Below are positions 42,067 through 54,500 of a stretch of 64,000 nt of DNA, piece by piece. The notes under the pieces were generated by a model. The model saw nothing but the letters and a program-made list of their open reading frames with translations. It made no database searches and was not told the origin of the DNA. The DNA lies in the NCBI GenBank assembly GCA_019096155.1, contig JAHCVI010000004.1:1054001-1118000 (forward strand), in the 5' to 3' direction. The DNA is from Staphylotrichum longicolle. Lineage: Eukaryota; Ascomycota; Sordariomycetes; Sordariales; Chaetomiaceae. Within the stretch, counting starts at the first letter, position 1, and each line of letters begins with the position of its first letter. Made by a program: the position numbers and the translations under genes.

Positions 42067-45000
42067 TCAACTCTCCAGTTTCCCATCTCTCATCCTCACA
42101 ACCCTCGCACTCCCAAACCCCACCCGGTGCGAAACCATAATAACAGTGTGCCCCTTCCCCACAAACTCGGCCTCCACAACCTCCTGCACAGCCGCCTCTG
42201 CGCTCGCATCCAGCACAGCCGTGATCTCGTCAAGCAACACCACCGGCCGCGCCCCGCCGTCGGTGCGCAGGGCTTCGGCCTTGAGGATGCCGCGGCAGAG
42301 AACGAAGAGCTGGGCTTGCCCTGCGGAGAGGGAGGGGAAGGTAGAGAGTTTCCGGTCGAGGATACTGCTGGTAGGAGGAGCTGGTGTTGTGGGGGGTTTC
42401 TTGTCGTCGTTCTGGTCTTTGAATGAGAGTGGGGTTGTAGTAGAGGGGTCGAAGTGTCGCCAGACGTTGAGTCTCTTTAGAGTGTTGACAATGGTGTGGT
42501 CGTTGATGAGATATCCATCTGGGTTGAGATTGAAGCGGAGAGTTTCGTTGTGAAGGAGTAGCGTGTCTTGTGAGACCGTCACAAAGCATCGCTGTCGGAG
42601 AAAGTTGGGAGGAATGCTGGCGATGTTGACGCCGTCGAGTTCGATGTCGCCGGACTGCAGGTCTACCATTCTTAGAAGTGAGAGGATAAGTGAGCTCTTG
42701 CCACTGCCTGTTCTGCCGCAAATCGTCACTTTTTCGCCGGCATGGATCGCCATGTTGATATCTTGCAACGCAACCGCTTCGGCACTGTAATCGTGGTGTC
42801 GCTGTGTCAGCTCTCAATAACTTTTCGAGGTTGATTAGAGTTGGAAACAGCGAAGACAAAGACGCTTACTGATACGCGGCGGTGATTCCTTTAAACTCCA
42901 CTCGTCCTTGCGTCGGCCAACCGCTGGGAGGTTCAAAGGCCGTATTTTCGTTCATTTCGGACAGCGTCGTCTTGTCAAGCATCTGGAGCCGAGCAACCGC
43001 TCCAAGAGACACCTCAAGGTTCGTCCAAGACTCAATCAACCGCACCAAAGTCGTATTTGCCACGAGCATGAGGTTGAGCGCCACACCAACTTGCCCGCCG
43101 CTGACTTGACCACGAAGGGCGACAGCGGCTGCAATAATGCCCGTTGCCACGGTTGCCGCAATCATGTCGAGGACGAGAGTGAGCCATTGCTGAAGACACC
43201 TAAGCAGAAACTCCAGGCGCAGTGAGTTCTCTAGTCTCGTGATGGCCTGGGTAACAGATTCGCCGAGCCAGCCAAATGCGCGGATGGTTTCAAGACCTTC
43301 AACCTTTTCCACAGAACATGAGTTAGCGATGCCGACTGCAATGACACTGCATCCTGATTTGGGGTGGTGCTGGTGCGACTGACGGACTCAATAAACGTTG
43401 ACAGAACCGCGGCTCGTGACTCTAAATCAAGGAAGCGCAGTTGTCGAGAGGTTCTCAGGTACAATCTTTGGACAAGATAGACTAGACCTGTATAAACAGG
43501 AAGCGACAAGGCAAGGCGTTTCTGTGCGGTACACAGCAGAATAACTTGCATGAACAGTTTGAATATCTCTAGTTTTCTGGTCAGCACATTGTTGATACAG
43601 CGTAACTTGACTTACGAGTCCCAAGTTTGCCAACGCGGAAGGGAGCTGCTTGTCGATGAGTTGCATGTCTTGAGTGAATCTGTTCAGTATGGAGCCGATG
43701 TCGTTATTAGAAAAGAACGGTAGAGGAGCACTGGCGAGGCAAGTGTCAGCTGATGTGAAACCACGAGAAATTATTCTGGACGTCCAGATAACAGCGGAAC
43801 TTACTCTGCCACAATTGTCAGAAGGTGTTTGTGAATCATCTGCCCCGAATGAGGTGCGATCCGGATCAAAGTTGACCTAAGAGTGAATGCTTGGTTAACG
43901 ACGGTGTGGTTCAGGGTTAATGCCAAACCTACCACATTGTCCCACTTGTAGAAGCCCATGAGATCAGTGAGAACAACATGAATCCGCAAAGATAAAAAGT
44001 TTGACTCTGAGTGCTTGATTCCGTCCAGAGCTTGAGCCAATACTGCGGGAGGGTGATGAAGAGCGAGTAAGACGCAGTGCACCCGACAAGGCAAGCAAGG
44101 TTGAACAGCCCAACGAAGCGCAAGTAGTACCCTGATAACCCGGTTAACATGCAATTTCTCTTTCCTTAATTGGTCCGGCACTGACTGACAATAAAGTCCT
44201 AGATCTCCTGTCTTTCTGGCAAGATCAGCTTGTGCCTCTTGTGCGACTTGTAACTGCGTCTTCAGCTTTGCAGAAGCAGAAGGCCGGATGTGACCATAGA
44301 CGTCGCCATTTCCATGTCCCAGGCTGAACTTTGATATGGATGAGGAGGCCATGTGCTGCATCGAATCCCAGTTGCCTTGGGCTTTTATGACCCCATCCTC
44401 CAGAATCGCAATACGGTTGGCAGCTGAAAAGAATTGCGCTATTTCGTATCCTCATGTTAGGCAAAGTCATCCCCAAAGTGTGCTCAAGTGTTGGACGGAA
44501 GACCTACCAGAGTTCGTGACAAGGACCACGGCTGTATCACGCTGTCGTAGCAAGCCCGTCGGCCCAAACAAGTTTCGAAAAACCGTCGTCTCAGTTTTCC
44601 CATCTAAGGCACTAAAAACGTCGTCCAACAAGACAACATCACGCCTCGCAAATACCGCGCGTGCCAGGGCCTAGAATCCACAGTTAGCTCCTCGCTTTCT
44701 CAGACACTCACTGGCATATGAGACTGACCACTCTCTGCCTCTGGCCACCGGACAAGTTGAGCCCCCCGCTTCCAATCTGTGTCGCGTCACCCTCGGGCAG
44801 AAAGGCAAGATCTTGGTTGAGGCAGCAACTTTCAACGACCCGCTGATACCATCGGTCATTGTCCTGTCCACCATCCATGCCGCAGATCGCCTGTTTGATG
44901 CTCCCATTAGGTAGCCACGGACTCTGCGCGCAATAGGCCACCCGATTGGATGCCAAATGGATCGAACCTTGAACCGGAGTAAGCTCCCCTAGGATTGCTC

Positions 45001-47155
45001 GCAGCAGCGTTGACTTGCCTGACCCGACCGGCCCCGAGACAATGACCAAGGAGCCGTACTGGACCCCTATGCTTACACCCTTCAGAATCGGATGGTCTTT
45101 TCCAACCACCGCATTCCGCAACTCTATGGCCAGATTCTCTGGTTGAATTCGTCTCTCCTCTATCAACCGAGGCCTAAGGAGATATGCTTGGATTCTTTCC
45201 AGCCCTGCCAATGCAGCAACTGCGCGCGGGACAATGGTCATGACCATGTTTGCGGGATGCGTGACCATGCTCAAAATAGCCATGGTGGTGAATGCCGTCT
45301 CCGTGTTCAACTTATGACCATGTCGAGCAGAAACGAGCGCAAAGAGCATCACCGTCATGGCCGGTGAAAATATGCCAAGCGCATTCGCTGGAGACAGAAA
45401 TCAGCTCAGCTCGCCTCAGAGGGTTTAGACACAATACTAACCGCTGGCATTGTAGTACACCATAATCCACCTGACCTTGGATGCTGTGTCCAGCTCCTCC
45501 TTGCGAAGCCGAAGCGTGCTGTTGACCATGCAGTGCTGTAGTCCCAGCATCTTTATCACCTTCATGGAACCGAGCATGGAACTTGTTGCTGCCACACGGT
45601 GCTGGGTCGCGGTGTTCCAGGCTTTCTGCCCTGGCTGCAAATGCTGGGCAACATATCGGCTCATACGCGAGCACACTGCAGGAACTGTCATCAGCGGAAG
45701 CAAACAAGTCCTGTGAGGTCCAGCGGGAGCGTACAGAAGATGAGCATCAAAGGAAAAGGCCATATCCAGCCGACCTTTTGTGACAACAGGGAGATACCGA
45801 TCACAACCTCCAAGGTTTGAGCCCAGGTTTCATGGAACATCTCCGGCACTTCATCAAGCCCGTCTGTATCAGCGCTCATGAGGGTCACAGCGTCGCTGTT
45901 GCCATGTGGCGCACTAGGGAGGTTGATAGTCGTGTCATGAATGATGCCTACCAGAGCGCTCTTGGTCACCACTCTCAGCTTGTTCAGCGTGTGGTTGTAT
46001 GCTGCCGTAGAAAGCTTATTGACGCACTCGGGGTCAGGGACTAGAAGCCATCATGCCGAACTAGGGACAGGACTCACAGCAAGCCCAACATAGATGGCGA
46101 CAGCTGACACCACAAGCCAGTAACCACGGGTTTTTCGATCATCGGAAGTTGAAAAGGTGTCGTTGGTGACAAATTGAATGGCCCGCTGGATTAGTGCCGG
46201 TTGGGAATAGCGACAGACAATCAGGAACAACCGCGGTACAATTGGCGCAACAAATGGTTGTCGGATGCATTCTAGCAAAGTCAAGGGCAGTGCTATCCTT
46301 GTCTCCGGCCTGGCTGGAAGCATGTCAGTGCCGACACGTACACAAAACCGGGAGATGGCATTGATACTGACCTCGGCGGCGCCATAACTCAACCATAGCC
46401 TTCCTCGAGCTTTTCACCCTCAGCTCCTGGCTAAGGGATGGTAGGTCATCCCTGAGGAGCATGTTCCTGTACCCGCTCAGCACAGTCGGGGTGACCCAGA
46501 CGAGGAAAAGCCTGCCCAGAATACCGCTCCTGTCCTCGGGTGCTTGCTTTCGTTGTGGCATACCCTGAGGTATGGTGTCGGGGAGAACACACGATAGTAT
46601 CAGCAGGAAGGCACGCAGCAAGCATCGCTCAGTTGGTGGCCGGCGACCTGCAGATGGAACTGTCAGAGTTACCAAGTCGCTGAGCACTGCCGCAAGAAGG
46701 TACAACGTCGCGAGGTCGGAGGGTTTGGAGACTCGGCATTGCTCCAAATAGAGGAGCACATTCAGGCCCATCGTTGCCACGAGGGACAGGCGCAGGAAGG
46801 GCTCAGGCTGGGGTGAGGAATCGAGCGCGCTGGAAAACATGGCGGCGCAAAGCACAGTTCCAACAATCTGGTGCACTCAGTCCATCAGCACTGACCTGCT
46901 CATAATCACAGGATGGTCTGAGCTAACCAGTTTGAGGTGACCCTGCACGTCTGGCAGAGCCCTGTGACGAGACTGATGGAGCTTCCAGAGTCGGAAAGGA
47001 AGGCAGATGAGAAAGACGCCAGAAATGGCCGCCGACACCAGGTGCAACTCCATCTGGTGCGCCATTGTTGTGTTCGAGGAGCCGAGATTCTGGCTGGGAC
47101 AGACAGAGACACACTGGAGTTTCGTCCCAATGACAGGAAAGACTGGACCTTCCAC
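42067..47155 (-). CDS. ABC transporter, ABCC/multidrug-resistance-associated type
   Basis: An ATP-driven exporter with extra N-terminal helices, two membrane domains and two nucleotide-binding domains. About 14 exons. Those assigned with consistent phase are 47155-46928, 46867-46372, 46313-46078, 46026-45735, 45684-45442, 45387-44729, 44670-44508, 44438-44190, 44131-43933, 43876-43805 and 43730-43616. The rest, down to 42067, are clear in content; the junction near 43570-43615 is one base out of phase. NBD1 has Walker A GPVGSGKSTLLRA, signature LSGGQRQRV and Walker B VVLLDDVFSALD (Asp where the catalytic Glu is usual, as in many ABCC proteins). NBD2 has Walker A GRTGSGKSSLILS, a variant signature LSAGQAQLF, Walker B VVLLDEITAVLD and the switch His in VSHR. 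The membrane helix AATVATGIIAAAVALRGQVS is typical. It is probably at the plasma or vacuolar membrane; the cargo is unknown. Confidence 0.88.
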
Positions 47156-48010
47156 AGAAAAGAAACTTTAATGTGGTGTGCCTTGGCGAGGAATGGAAGA
47201 CAGCGGAAAATTAGCGATGGCCATGGCAACGTGGGAAGGCACGATGGCGGAAAGCAGACAGCCAACGACCCGGAGCACTCAGCCCCCACTGCAATGCAAT
47301 GCGAGTGAGACTGTATGCACACAGTGCCAATTGCTTTAATGTTGACTTTACAGCACAAGTCGACTACCTCCCGTCATGGAAGTCAAAAACGTTCAGGGTA
47401 AAGGAACAGCATGTCGGGTGGGAGTTGAGAGTCCAGTTGTGCCTCAAACTCTCTCAGGAACGCGGTTCACGGGCAAGTCACATTCGGTTTTCTTGCTATC
47501 TCCTTCAACATGACATGTGCAGGCACGCAGATTTGGCACACTGCAAGATTTGAAAAGACTGACAAGAAAAGAAAGTGATTAACATCTTTGATTTTCAGTC
47601 TGGTGCATTTACGTGTGAGACACAAGCATAGAGAAGCTCAATGGGCGAAGAAGACAGACTTTCAGGTCTGGAACATCATGGATGTTAAAGACATATGTGC
47701 CATTGGATGGATTTTCAGCTTGATCGCACGCATTGGATGAGTGTGCATTGGCTGGCCCAAGCTGGGATATAAAAAGGTCAACCCTGGGTTCCCAGCACCA
47801 ACGCCATTTCTTCCTTGTTATCTCTACCTCGGGAAATGCCAGGATCTCTCATGATATCTTTGCACACTGACCGGGCAGGATCATCCCACCTTTTCTAGTT
47901 AACCGTTGCCAAGTCTCTGGTTTCTGGTTTCTGCCTAGCAGATTCGAGTTAGGTACTTTTTGTCGTCTCAACCACGGTTTCCAGCTTGCCAACCAGTTGT
48001 CTTAGGGGAC
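47156..48010. promoter_or_regulatory. Divergent promoter region of the ABC transporter and kinase-like genes
   Basis: 855 bp between divergent starts. A good TATA-like element tataaaaa lies at 47768-47775, about 240 bp before the plus-strand start at 48011. No gene is supported inside. Confidence 0.45.
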
Positions 48011-49261
48011 ATGGGCTCACGTTGGTTCTCGCGATGCGATTTGACTGAACGTCTCAGTCTCTCGAAAAAATACCCTCTTCCAACAGGTGGACAGAAATGG
48101 CTCGTGTGCGATTGGGACAGGAGACGATACGTCGACGTGCATACGCCGAAGCGCGTCGACGAAGCTTTCGTATTCGATGCCGTGGGCGACTTCATCGACA
48201 CCCTTTCCGCCAATGTGGTGAGCGTTCATCTCTCTGAAGACGGCTCACTCGTGTCAACTTCATCAGATACCACCCAGGACCGCTCCTGGATACCTTTCTA
48301 CCCCCCGCGCACCGACTTTCCTCGGCGGGTGCCTAGTGTGCGCCGCTGTGCCCACCTACTCCCCGCGGCCGGGTGAGAGCAGAAAAGTAGTCTTCAAGTA
48401 CTACTGGGTCGAAACTAACGTTGTCCTTTGGTGGCATGAGGCAAACTGCATCGTGCGGATGCCCCGACACCCCAACATTGTTCCATTCGACGCCCTCGTC
48501 GTGGACACGATCGAGGGGATTGACAGGGTAGTCAGGTTCACGACTCGATATGTGCCTGGCGGAACGCTTTCCGAGGACATGGATAGGGTCTTCAAGCTCA
48601 AGTACCTAGAGCAACTCATCGGGGTCCGTTTCCTCCCCAGCCTTTCATCTTCCAAAACAATACTGACCAAGCAGCGCAGGTGGTGGACCACCTAAACCTT
48701 CGCCTCGGCATCGTCCACGGCGATAGTTGCCCATGGAACCTCCTCGTTGACGCCGAAACGGACAACATCCAGCTCTTTGACTTCAACTGCGCCGCTAGGT
48801 TGGGGTGGGAAGGAGACGAGGAGAATCGACTCGAGTTTCGGTACGAACCAGACCGCAACGACGTCAAGTTTGTCATCTTCACCGTGTACGAGCTCATCAC
48901 CCGCGAGTTTTGTTTCCGCAGAGAGTTTTATCCTCACGAGCTGGACGAATCCGAGGTTATGAGCAAGAAAACATGGGCGAAACATCGGGAGGCAAAACTC
49001 GACCGTCCTGTTGCGGAATACAGGCGGGTTCTTACAGAATGGGTGAAACGGAGGGCTCAGACTAACAAGTCAGTCGATCATTTTACGAAGGCATCCGAGC
49101 CGCTCAGCTGGCCGCCGCTGCAGGTGGAACCTTTCATGGCATGGGATCAGAGCCCGCTGAAGAAGCGCGGGAGGATGCGATCGACCATGAGTGCACCTGG
49201 GCAAGAACTTCCTAAGATGGGAACGCCCGGCGACGGCGTCTTTGCCGCTTGCAGAGGGTAA
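48011..49261 (+). CDS. Fungus-specific protein-kinase-like (atypical kinase) protein
   Basis: Roughly 400 residues. Exons 48011-48623 and 48680-49261 are joined by a 56-nt GT...AG intron in phase 0. The kinase-like core is clear: VVFKYYWVETNVVLWWHEAN (beta3 Lys region), MPRHPNIVPFDALVVD, then FTTRYVPGGTLSED, the catalytic loop GIVHGDSCPWNLLVD, and the metal motif FDFNCAARLG. Fungi carry many such proteins, with HGD and DFN in place of HRD and DFG, of unknown role. Between about 48290 and 48390 the frame shifts by one base (RSWIPFYPPRTDFP versus AAVPTYSPRPGESRK) with no acceptable intron, so either a consensus error or an unseen splice lies there. The start at 48011 is the first ATG after the TATA element. 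The C-terminus (KKRGRMRSTMSAPGQ) is disordered. Confidence 0.65.
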
Positions 49262-49851
49262 GAGGTTGCTTGCCACTGGGGAGGTGGTTGGGAGTTCCAA
49301 TGACGGCGGCGCGCCACCGCAAAACAATAGCAGGGACAGTCATCTGGATGTGCGTGGAAAGCTGTCTTGGCCGAGGGACTCATCAAACACTCAGACGGAT
49401 TGAAGGAACGAAGCACAGCGGATCTGGATGCAAGCGAAGTGAGAATGCCTCAGGACCGAGGACAAAAGTCGTCAATCCGTTTGTAGGCTGAAGGGGAGGA
49501 ATAATGTAACACGCCAGGGGCCCAAAGAAGGACCGTATGACGCTGTGCAATAACGTTGATGTTTCTAGGGTTGAGATGGATGCCATAACCGTTGCAAGTC
49601 CCGGATTGTGATTGACCGAGGAATGGAGACCTCCCCGGCCCGAGCTCCGCTGGCATCCGATGGAAGCGAGATCCTTGCACCTGACAGTGGGTCCAGCAGG
49701 GTTCAACAGAAGCAAGCACTGACGTCGCCGTTGTTGGCTAAAGCTCCATTACTGAACAGCTCTCTTTCGCTCAACCTCCAACGCACGTTGCGCATCGACA
49801 ACCCCCACCATCTGCACGACTTACAGGCAAATGTGAGGTTGGCGGCCGACC
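49262..49851. other. Intergenic region upstream of SLP2-like gene
   Basis: No gene supported; the promoter of the stomatin-like gene is expected near 49700-49850. Confidence 0.35.
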
Positions 49852-51214
49852 ATGTCACTCACAACCGCACAGAGGGCAATCGTGCCCGCCGTCCGAGCGG
49901 GCCTCTCCGCCTCGGCTCGCACTTCCCGACTCCTCCCAGCAGCAGCATCAGCATCAGCATCCTTCGCATTGTCGAGGCCGACACCATCACCGCAAACGCT
50001 CGATTCCCGATCTCGCCCCTTCCACACCACTCCTCACAATGCGCTCCCCAGTAACCTCGGCCCGGGCTTTATGCCGCCGACCTACTTCCAGAAGTCGGCG
50101 TCGCTGCCCATGAACACGGTCGTGCGCTTTGTCCCGCAGCAGACGGCCTGGATCGTCGAGCGCATGGGCAAGTTCAACCGCATCCTGCAGCCTGGCCTGG
50201 CCATCCTGATCCCCTTTCTCGACCGCATCGCCTACGTCAAGTCGCTCAAGGAAGTCGCCATTGAGATCCCTTCCCAGAGCGCCATCACCGCCGACAACGT
50301 CACTCTCGAGCTCGACGGCGTGCTCTACACCCGCGTCTTTGACGCGTACAAGGCCAGGTATGTACCTCCCCCTTCACCCCGCGCCGTACCCTCCACTCAC
50401 CACTAACCCCTTCTCCCTCCACAGCTACGGCGTCGAAGACGCCGAATACGCCATCTCCCAGCTCGCGCAAACGACCATGCGCTCCGAGATCGGCCAGCTG
50501 ACGCTCGACCACGTCCTCAAGGAGCGCGCGGCGCTCAACACCAACATCACGGCCGCCATCAACGAAGCGGCCCAGGCCTGGGGCGTGACCTGCCTGCGCT
50601 ACGAGATCCGCGACATTCACGCGCCCAAGCCCGTCGTCGAGGCGATGCACCGCCAGGTCACCGCCGAGCGCTCCAAGCGCGCCGAGATCCTCGACAGCGA
50701 GGGCCAGCGGCAGAGCGCCATCAACATCGCCGAGGGCAAGAAGCAGAGCGCCATCCTGGCCAGCGAGGCCGTGCGCGCCGAGAAGATCAACCAGGCCAGC
50801 GGCGAGGCCGAGGCCATCCTGCTGCGCGCGCGCGCCACGGCGAGCGGCATCGAGGCCGTGGCGCGGTCGATCGCGCAGGGCAAGGACGCCGCGCAGAACG
50901 CCGTCAGCCTGTCCGTGGCGGAAAAGTACGTCGACGCGTTCGGCAAGCTGGCCAAGGAGGGCACCGCCGTCGTGGTGCCGGGCAACGTGGGGGACATTGG
51001 CGGGATGATCGCCACGGCGCTGAGCGTGTACGGCAAGGTGGGGAGTGCGCAGCAGGCCCAGACGGTGGCGAGAGAGGTGCTGGAGCGGGGGCAGGTGATC
51101 GAGGCCGCCGGTGGGAAGAAGGCGGCTGGTGCGTCCACGGCTGGCGAAGGGAAGAAGGATGCGCCGGCGGTGTTGGAGGAGGACGCGCCGGTGGTGCCCG
51201 AGAAGGGGTTTTAA
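49852..51214 (+). CDS. Mitochondrial stomatin-like protein 2 (SPFH family)
   Basis: Exons 49852-50357 and 50425-51214 (67-nt intron) give 431 residues. SLP2-type proteins scaffold the mitochondrial inner membrane, binding cardiolipin and prohibitins and stabilising respiratory complexes (family knowledge). Residues 1-65 are Arg/Ser/Ala-rich with almost no acid, a mitochondrial targeting sequence (TSRLLPAAASASASFALSRP). The SPFH core follows: VRFVPQQTAWIVERMGKFNR, LQPGLAILIPFLDRIAYVKS, AITADNVTLELDGVLY and DAEYAISQLAQTTMRSEIGQ. The coiled-coil region EGQRQSAINIAEGKKQSAIL and the conserved GEAEAILLRARATASGIEAV come next. The C-terminal tail is Ala/Gly/Glu-rich and variable. There is no frame disruption here. 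The call is firm. Confidence 0.92.
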
Positions 51215-51502
51215 GGGGTGCCAGAGACAGTACAGGGTGCTTCCAAGACCATGACTCCGGCGAACGAACCAGAGTGGAACGATGGGGCAGCTGTTCGGGG
51301 TAGGATTTGAGAAGAGACGGATGTATCATTATTTTTGCTTGTCCCATCGGCAAGGAACTCTAGAGAAAAAGCGCGGCAGGCATGGCGTCAGATCGGGACT
51401 CGTCGTACCACTCAAATAAATGTATTCTACCTTACCAAACCCCTCACCACAATACAATACAACCCATGAAACCACAAAACCAGAACCCACCCCAGAAAGG
51501 AA

Positions 51503-54500
51503 TCACAACCCAAACTCCCCACCCACCACCTCCAACGCCTCCCTCACCAACCCCAACACCTTCTCATCCCCCGCCGTCCCCGCCACCTGCACCGCGCTCA
51601 CCAGCAGCGGGTACAGCCTCAACAGATGCTTCCGGGTCTCGCTCTCCACGTGCGGCGCGTCGGGGATCGCCGCGGGCTCCGAGCGCAGCGCCACCAGGCA
51701 CCGCAGCACGCGCGCCAGCTCCCGGCGCTGCGACAGCGGCTGCGGCATGCGCCCGCGCAGCGGCTGGTCCGCCACGTAGCCGCGGAGCGTCAGCGCGCAC
51801 CGGAGGATCAGATACGGCGCCGCCGTGCGGGCGAGGCGGACGTGCAGGGCGTGAGTTGGCTCGGCTGCGCTACCGTCGGTCGGTTCCTCATCGTTGTTGT
51901 CGTCCTTGTCCTCGTCGTCATCTTCCCTGTACGCCGCGACGAGGGAGAAGAGCTCGTCGAGGCAGACTTGGCTCATGAGGGAGCGCTGGGTGGGAGCCGG
52001 ATCGATGGTGCGGCCGTTGCGGGTCTTGAAGAAGAGGGCTCCGAGCGCGGCGGGGTCGCTTCCGTTGGTGCCGTGGATGGCGGCCGCTTCGGCGGGGGCG
52101 GGGTCGTGGATGATAGAGGTACGGAAGAGGCCCTCAGCGTAGCTCTTGCGGGTTGCGTCGAGGACGGCGTCGGCCCCGAGGGCGGGGATGACAAGTTTGC
52201 GGAGCTTTTGAAAAGACGTGATATCAAATTCCTGGTCGTCGAGGATATCTGTGTTTGCTGCGCCAGGCGCAGCCAAATCGGCGCTGATGATGCCGTTGGC
52301 AAGAGAGACAATAATCTTCCAGATGCTCTGGAGCGTCTCTCGAGGCAGGTTCAAGGCGTGTGAAAGCCGGGGGCAGCCGCTTCAAGCACGGCCAAGGCGG
52401 ACTGTGTTGCCCACGGCCGACAATCGTAAACTGGTACTTGAGAACGACGGGTGTCGCAAGAGCGGACAGCCCAGACGCAAACGCGCCAGTCTCGTAGATG
52501 TCTCGCGCAGCCGCGCTCTTGACCATCAGTCCCTGCAGAATGGGCATGCTCTCCTTGGACATGGCGACATAGGTGCGCTTCTCTGCCGCCCTCTTGGCCG
52601 CGTCTTCCTGAGCGAAGGCGAGCGAGACGAACTCGGCAACCTGCGTGATCATGGCGGACGGAACCCCCGGCAAGTCGGTGCGCACCATGCGAAAGACCTC
52701 GAGAATCTTGCCTTGCAAGGGCGTGACATACTCAACGTCGCTGACATAAGCCCCTGGCGTCGCGTGCTGCATGGCGTCGCGGAGCAGGATGAGCATGCGG
52801 CCAACCCGCTCGACGCTGAAGTCTTCTTGAATCAGTCCGTACAGCTCCAGTAACGCTTCGACCCAGACCAGTAAGCACTTTTGGTTGTCTGATGATTTGT
52901 CGTCCTTGCCATCGCCAGGGACAGGTACGCCCTGGGACCACAACTCCCATGCTAGGTCGAGGTCGTCTTTCCTGACCCCTGATATCTCTTGTTCCCGACA
53001 CCTGTGCAGGATGTCTCGGAGCGCGCTGTAAGTGGCAGCGTTGACATCCAGGGTGCCGAGGCTCAACAAAGTCCTGAAATGGCCGACAAGGTCGCCCCAG
53101 ATCTGTGGAAAACTTTGGTGCGCGGCAAGGATGCTGAGATACGAGCCGAACAGATCGGCGACCCCTTTCACAACGACGATGGCCGTCTCTTTCCACTCGT
53201 CCTGGCCCTTGTCCTTAGTAGATGGCGGGCCGACGGCGCGCAACTCGCGCTCGACCGACGAGAGAAGGCTGAAGACGACGGCCTTCATGCACACCGACCA
53301 GGCCTCTGGGCTCAGACGCTCGCCGTATGCGGACATGATCCGCATCAATGTTTGAATAGCGCCTAATCGGTCAGTTTCGTGTCGAAGTCAGTGCCAAGGA
53401 AAGCACTCACTGTTTCTCAGCTCGACTCTTTGGTCTGTCGCAACCGATGTGAGCCGCAGAAGGAGGAGCATCCAGAGAGCTGCGCCGGAACCCTCCTCAA
53501 AAGGCTCCGCCGCCAGCTTGACCAAGGCCTGGTCTCCCGACTCGGGGACCATGGCTGGAGTAATCGACATTGCCTCGCTCTTTGCAGACAGGAAGTCCGA
53601 TATGGCCCAGAAAAACGTGACAGTCTGCTCCTTGTCAGCGACAACCCACGCAGCTCGAGACTCGACTCACCGTCAGCGCCACATTGAGTTCATCATCTTG
53701 GGTGCAGAATTTGTACAGGGTATCGACGAGGTTGAGAAAGCATGCATTGGGCAAGGAAGGCAGGAAGTCGGAGCATATTAGCTGCAAGGAGGCGAAGGAT
53801 GGACGGATCAGCTTGACGGCACGCGTGAGCAGAACAGCTTGCTGGGTTGTTGTCTCTTGTTTCAGATCGCCACCGGGACTCCTCTCGACAAAGATGGTGT
53901 CAATAATCTCGAAGGTGAGCTCCCAGCCGCTGATCAGAGACTCGCCACAGTTTTCGAGCAGGTTCTTGAGTCCTTCTAGAATGATTTTGTGAATATCGAC
54001 ATCGACCGCGTGATGTGCGATGGACACTTCGCGACCGGGCGCCTGAATCGGGGCCAAGGAGTCACGGAAGGCCTCGAGAAGGCGTCTCTGAATCTGGCCG
54101 CGTACTTCTTCCGGCTGGGGGGCAATGGCGGTTGCCTCCTCGAGGAGGATGCGAACTAGTGTTTCCGCTGCGCGTGCTCTGACGAGCGGCGTGTTTGAGA
54201 CAGAGCTCAGAGCGCTGACAAGCTCGGCCATCAAGGGCGTCCAGCCAGACTCGTCTGGTGGATATGCCAGCAACCGTTCGATGTTGATGGAAGCAAGGTC
54301 GCCAAGCTTGGACAAGGCAAACTGGTTCTCCTGATTGGGCCCAGTCGGAGACGGCGCTGAAACGCTCATTTGACGTTTAGTGGGTGGCAGGGAAGGCGTT
54401 TTCAAGGCCGCAGCCGAGGGCGGAGACTGAGGGCGGCTGCTTGACTCTGAGGGTGGTTCGCCGTGTTCTAGCAAGCTGCAGACGGCGGCGACAATCTCGA

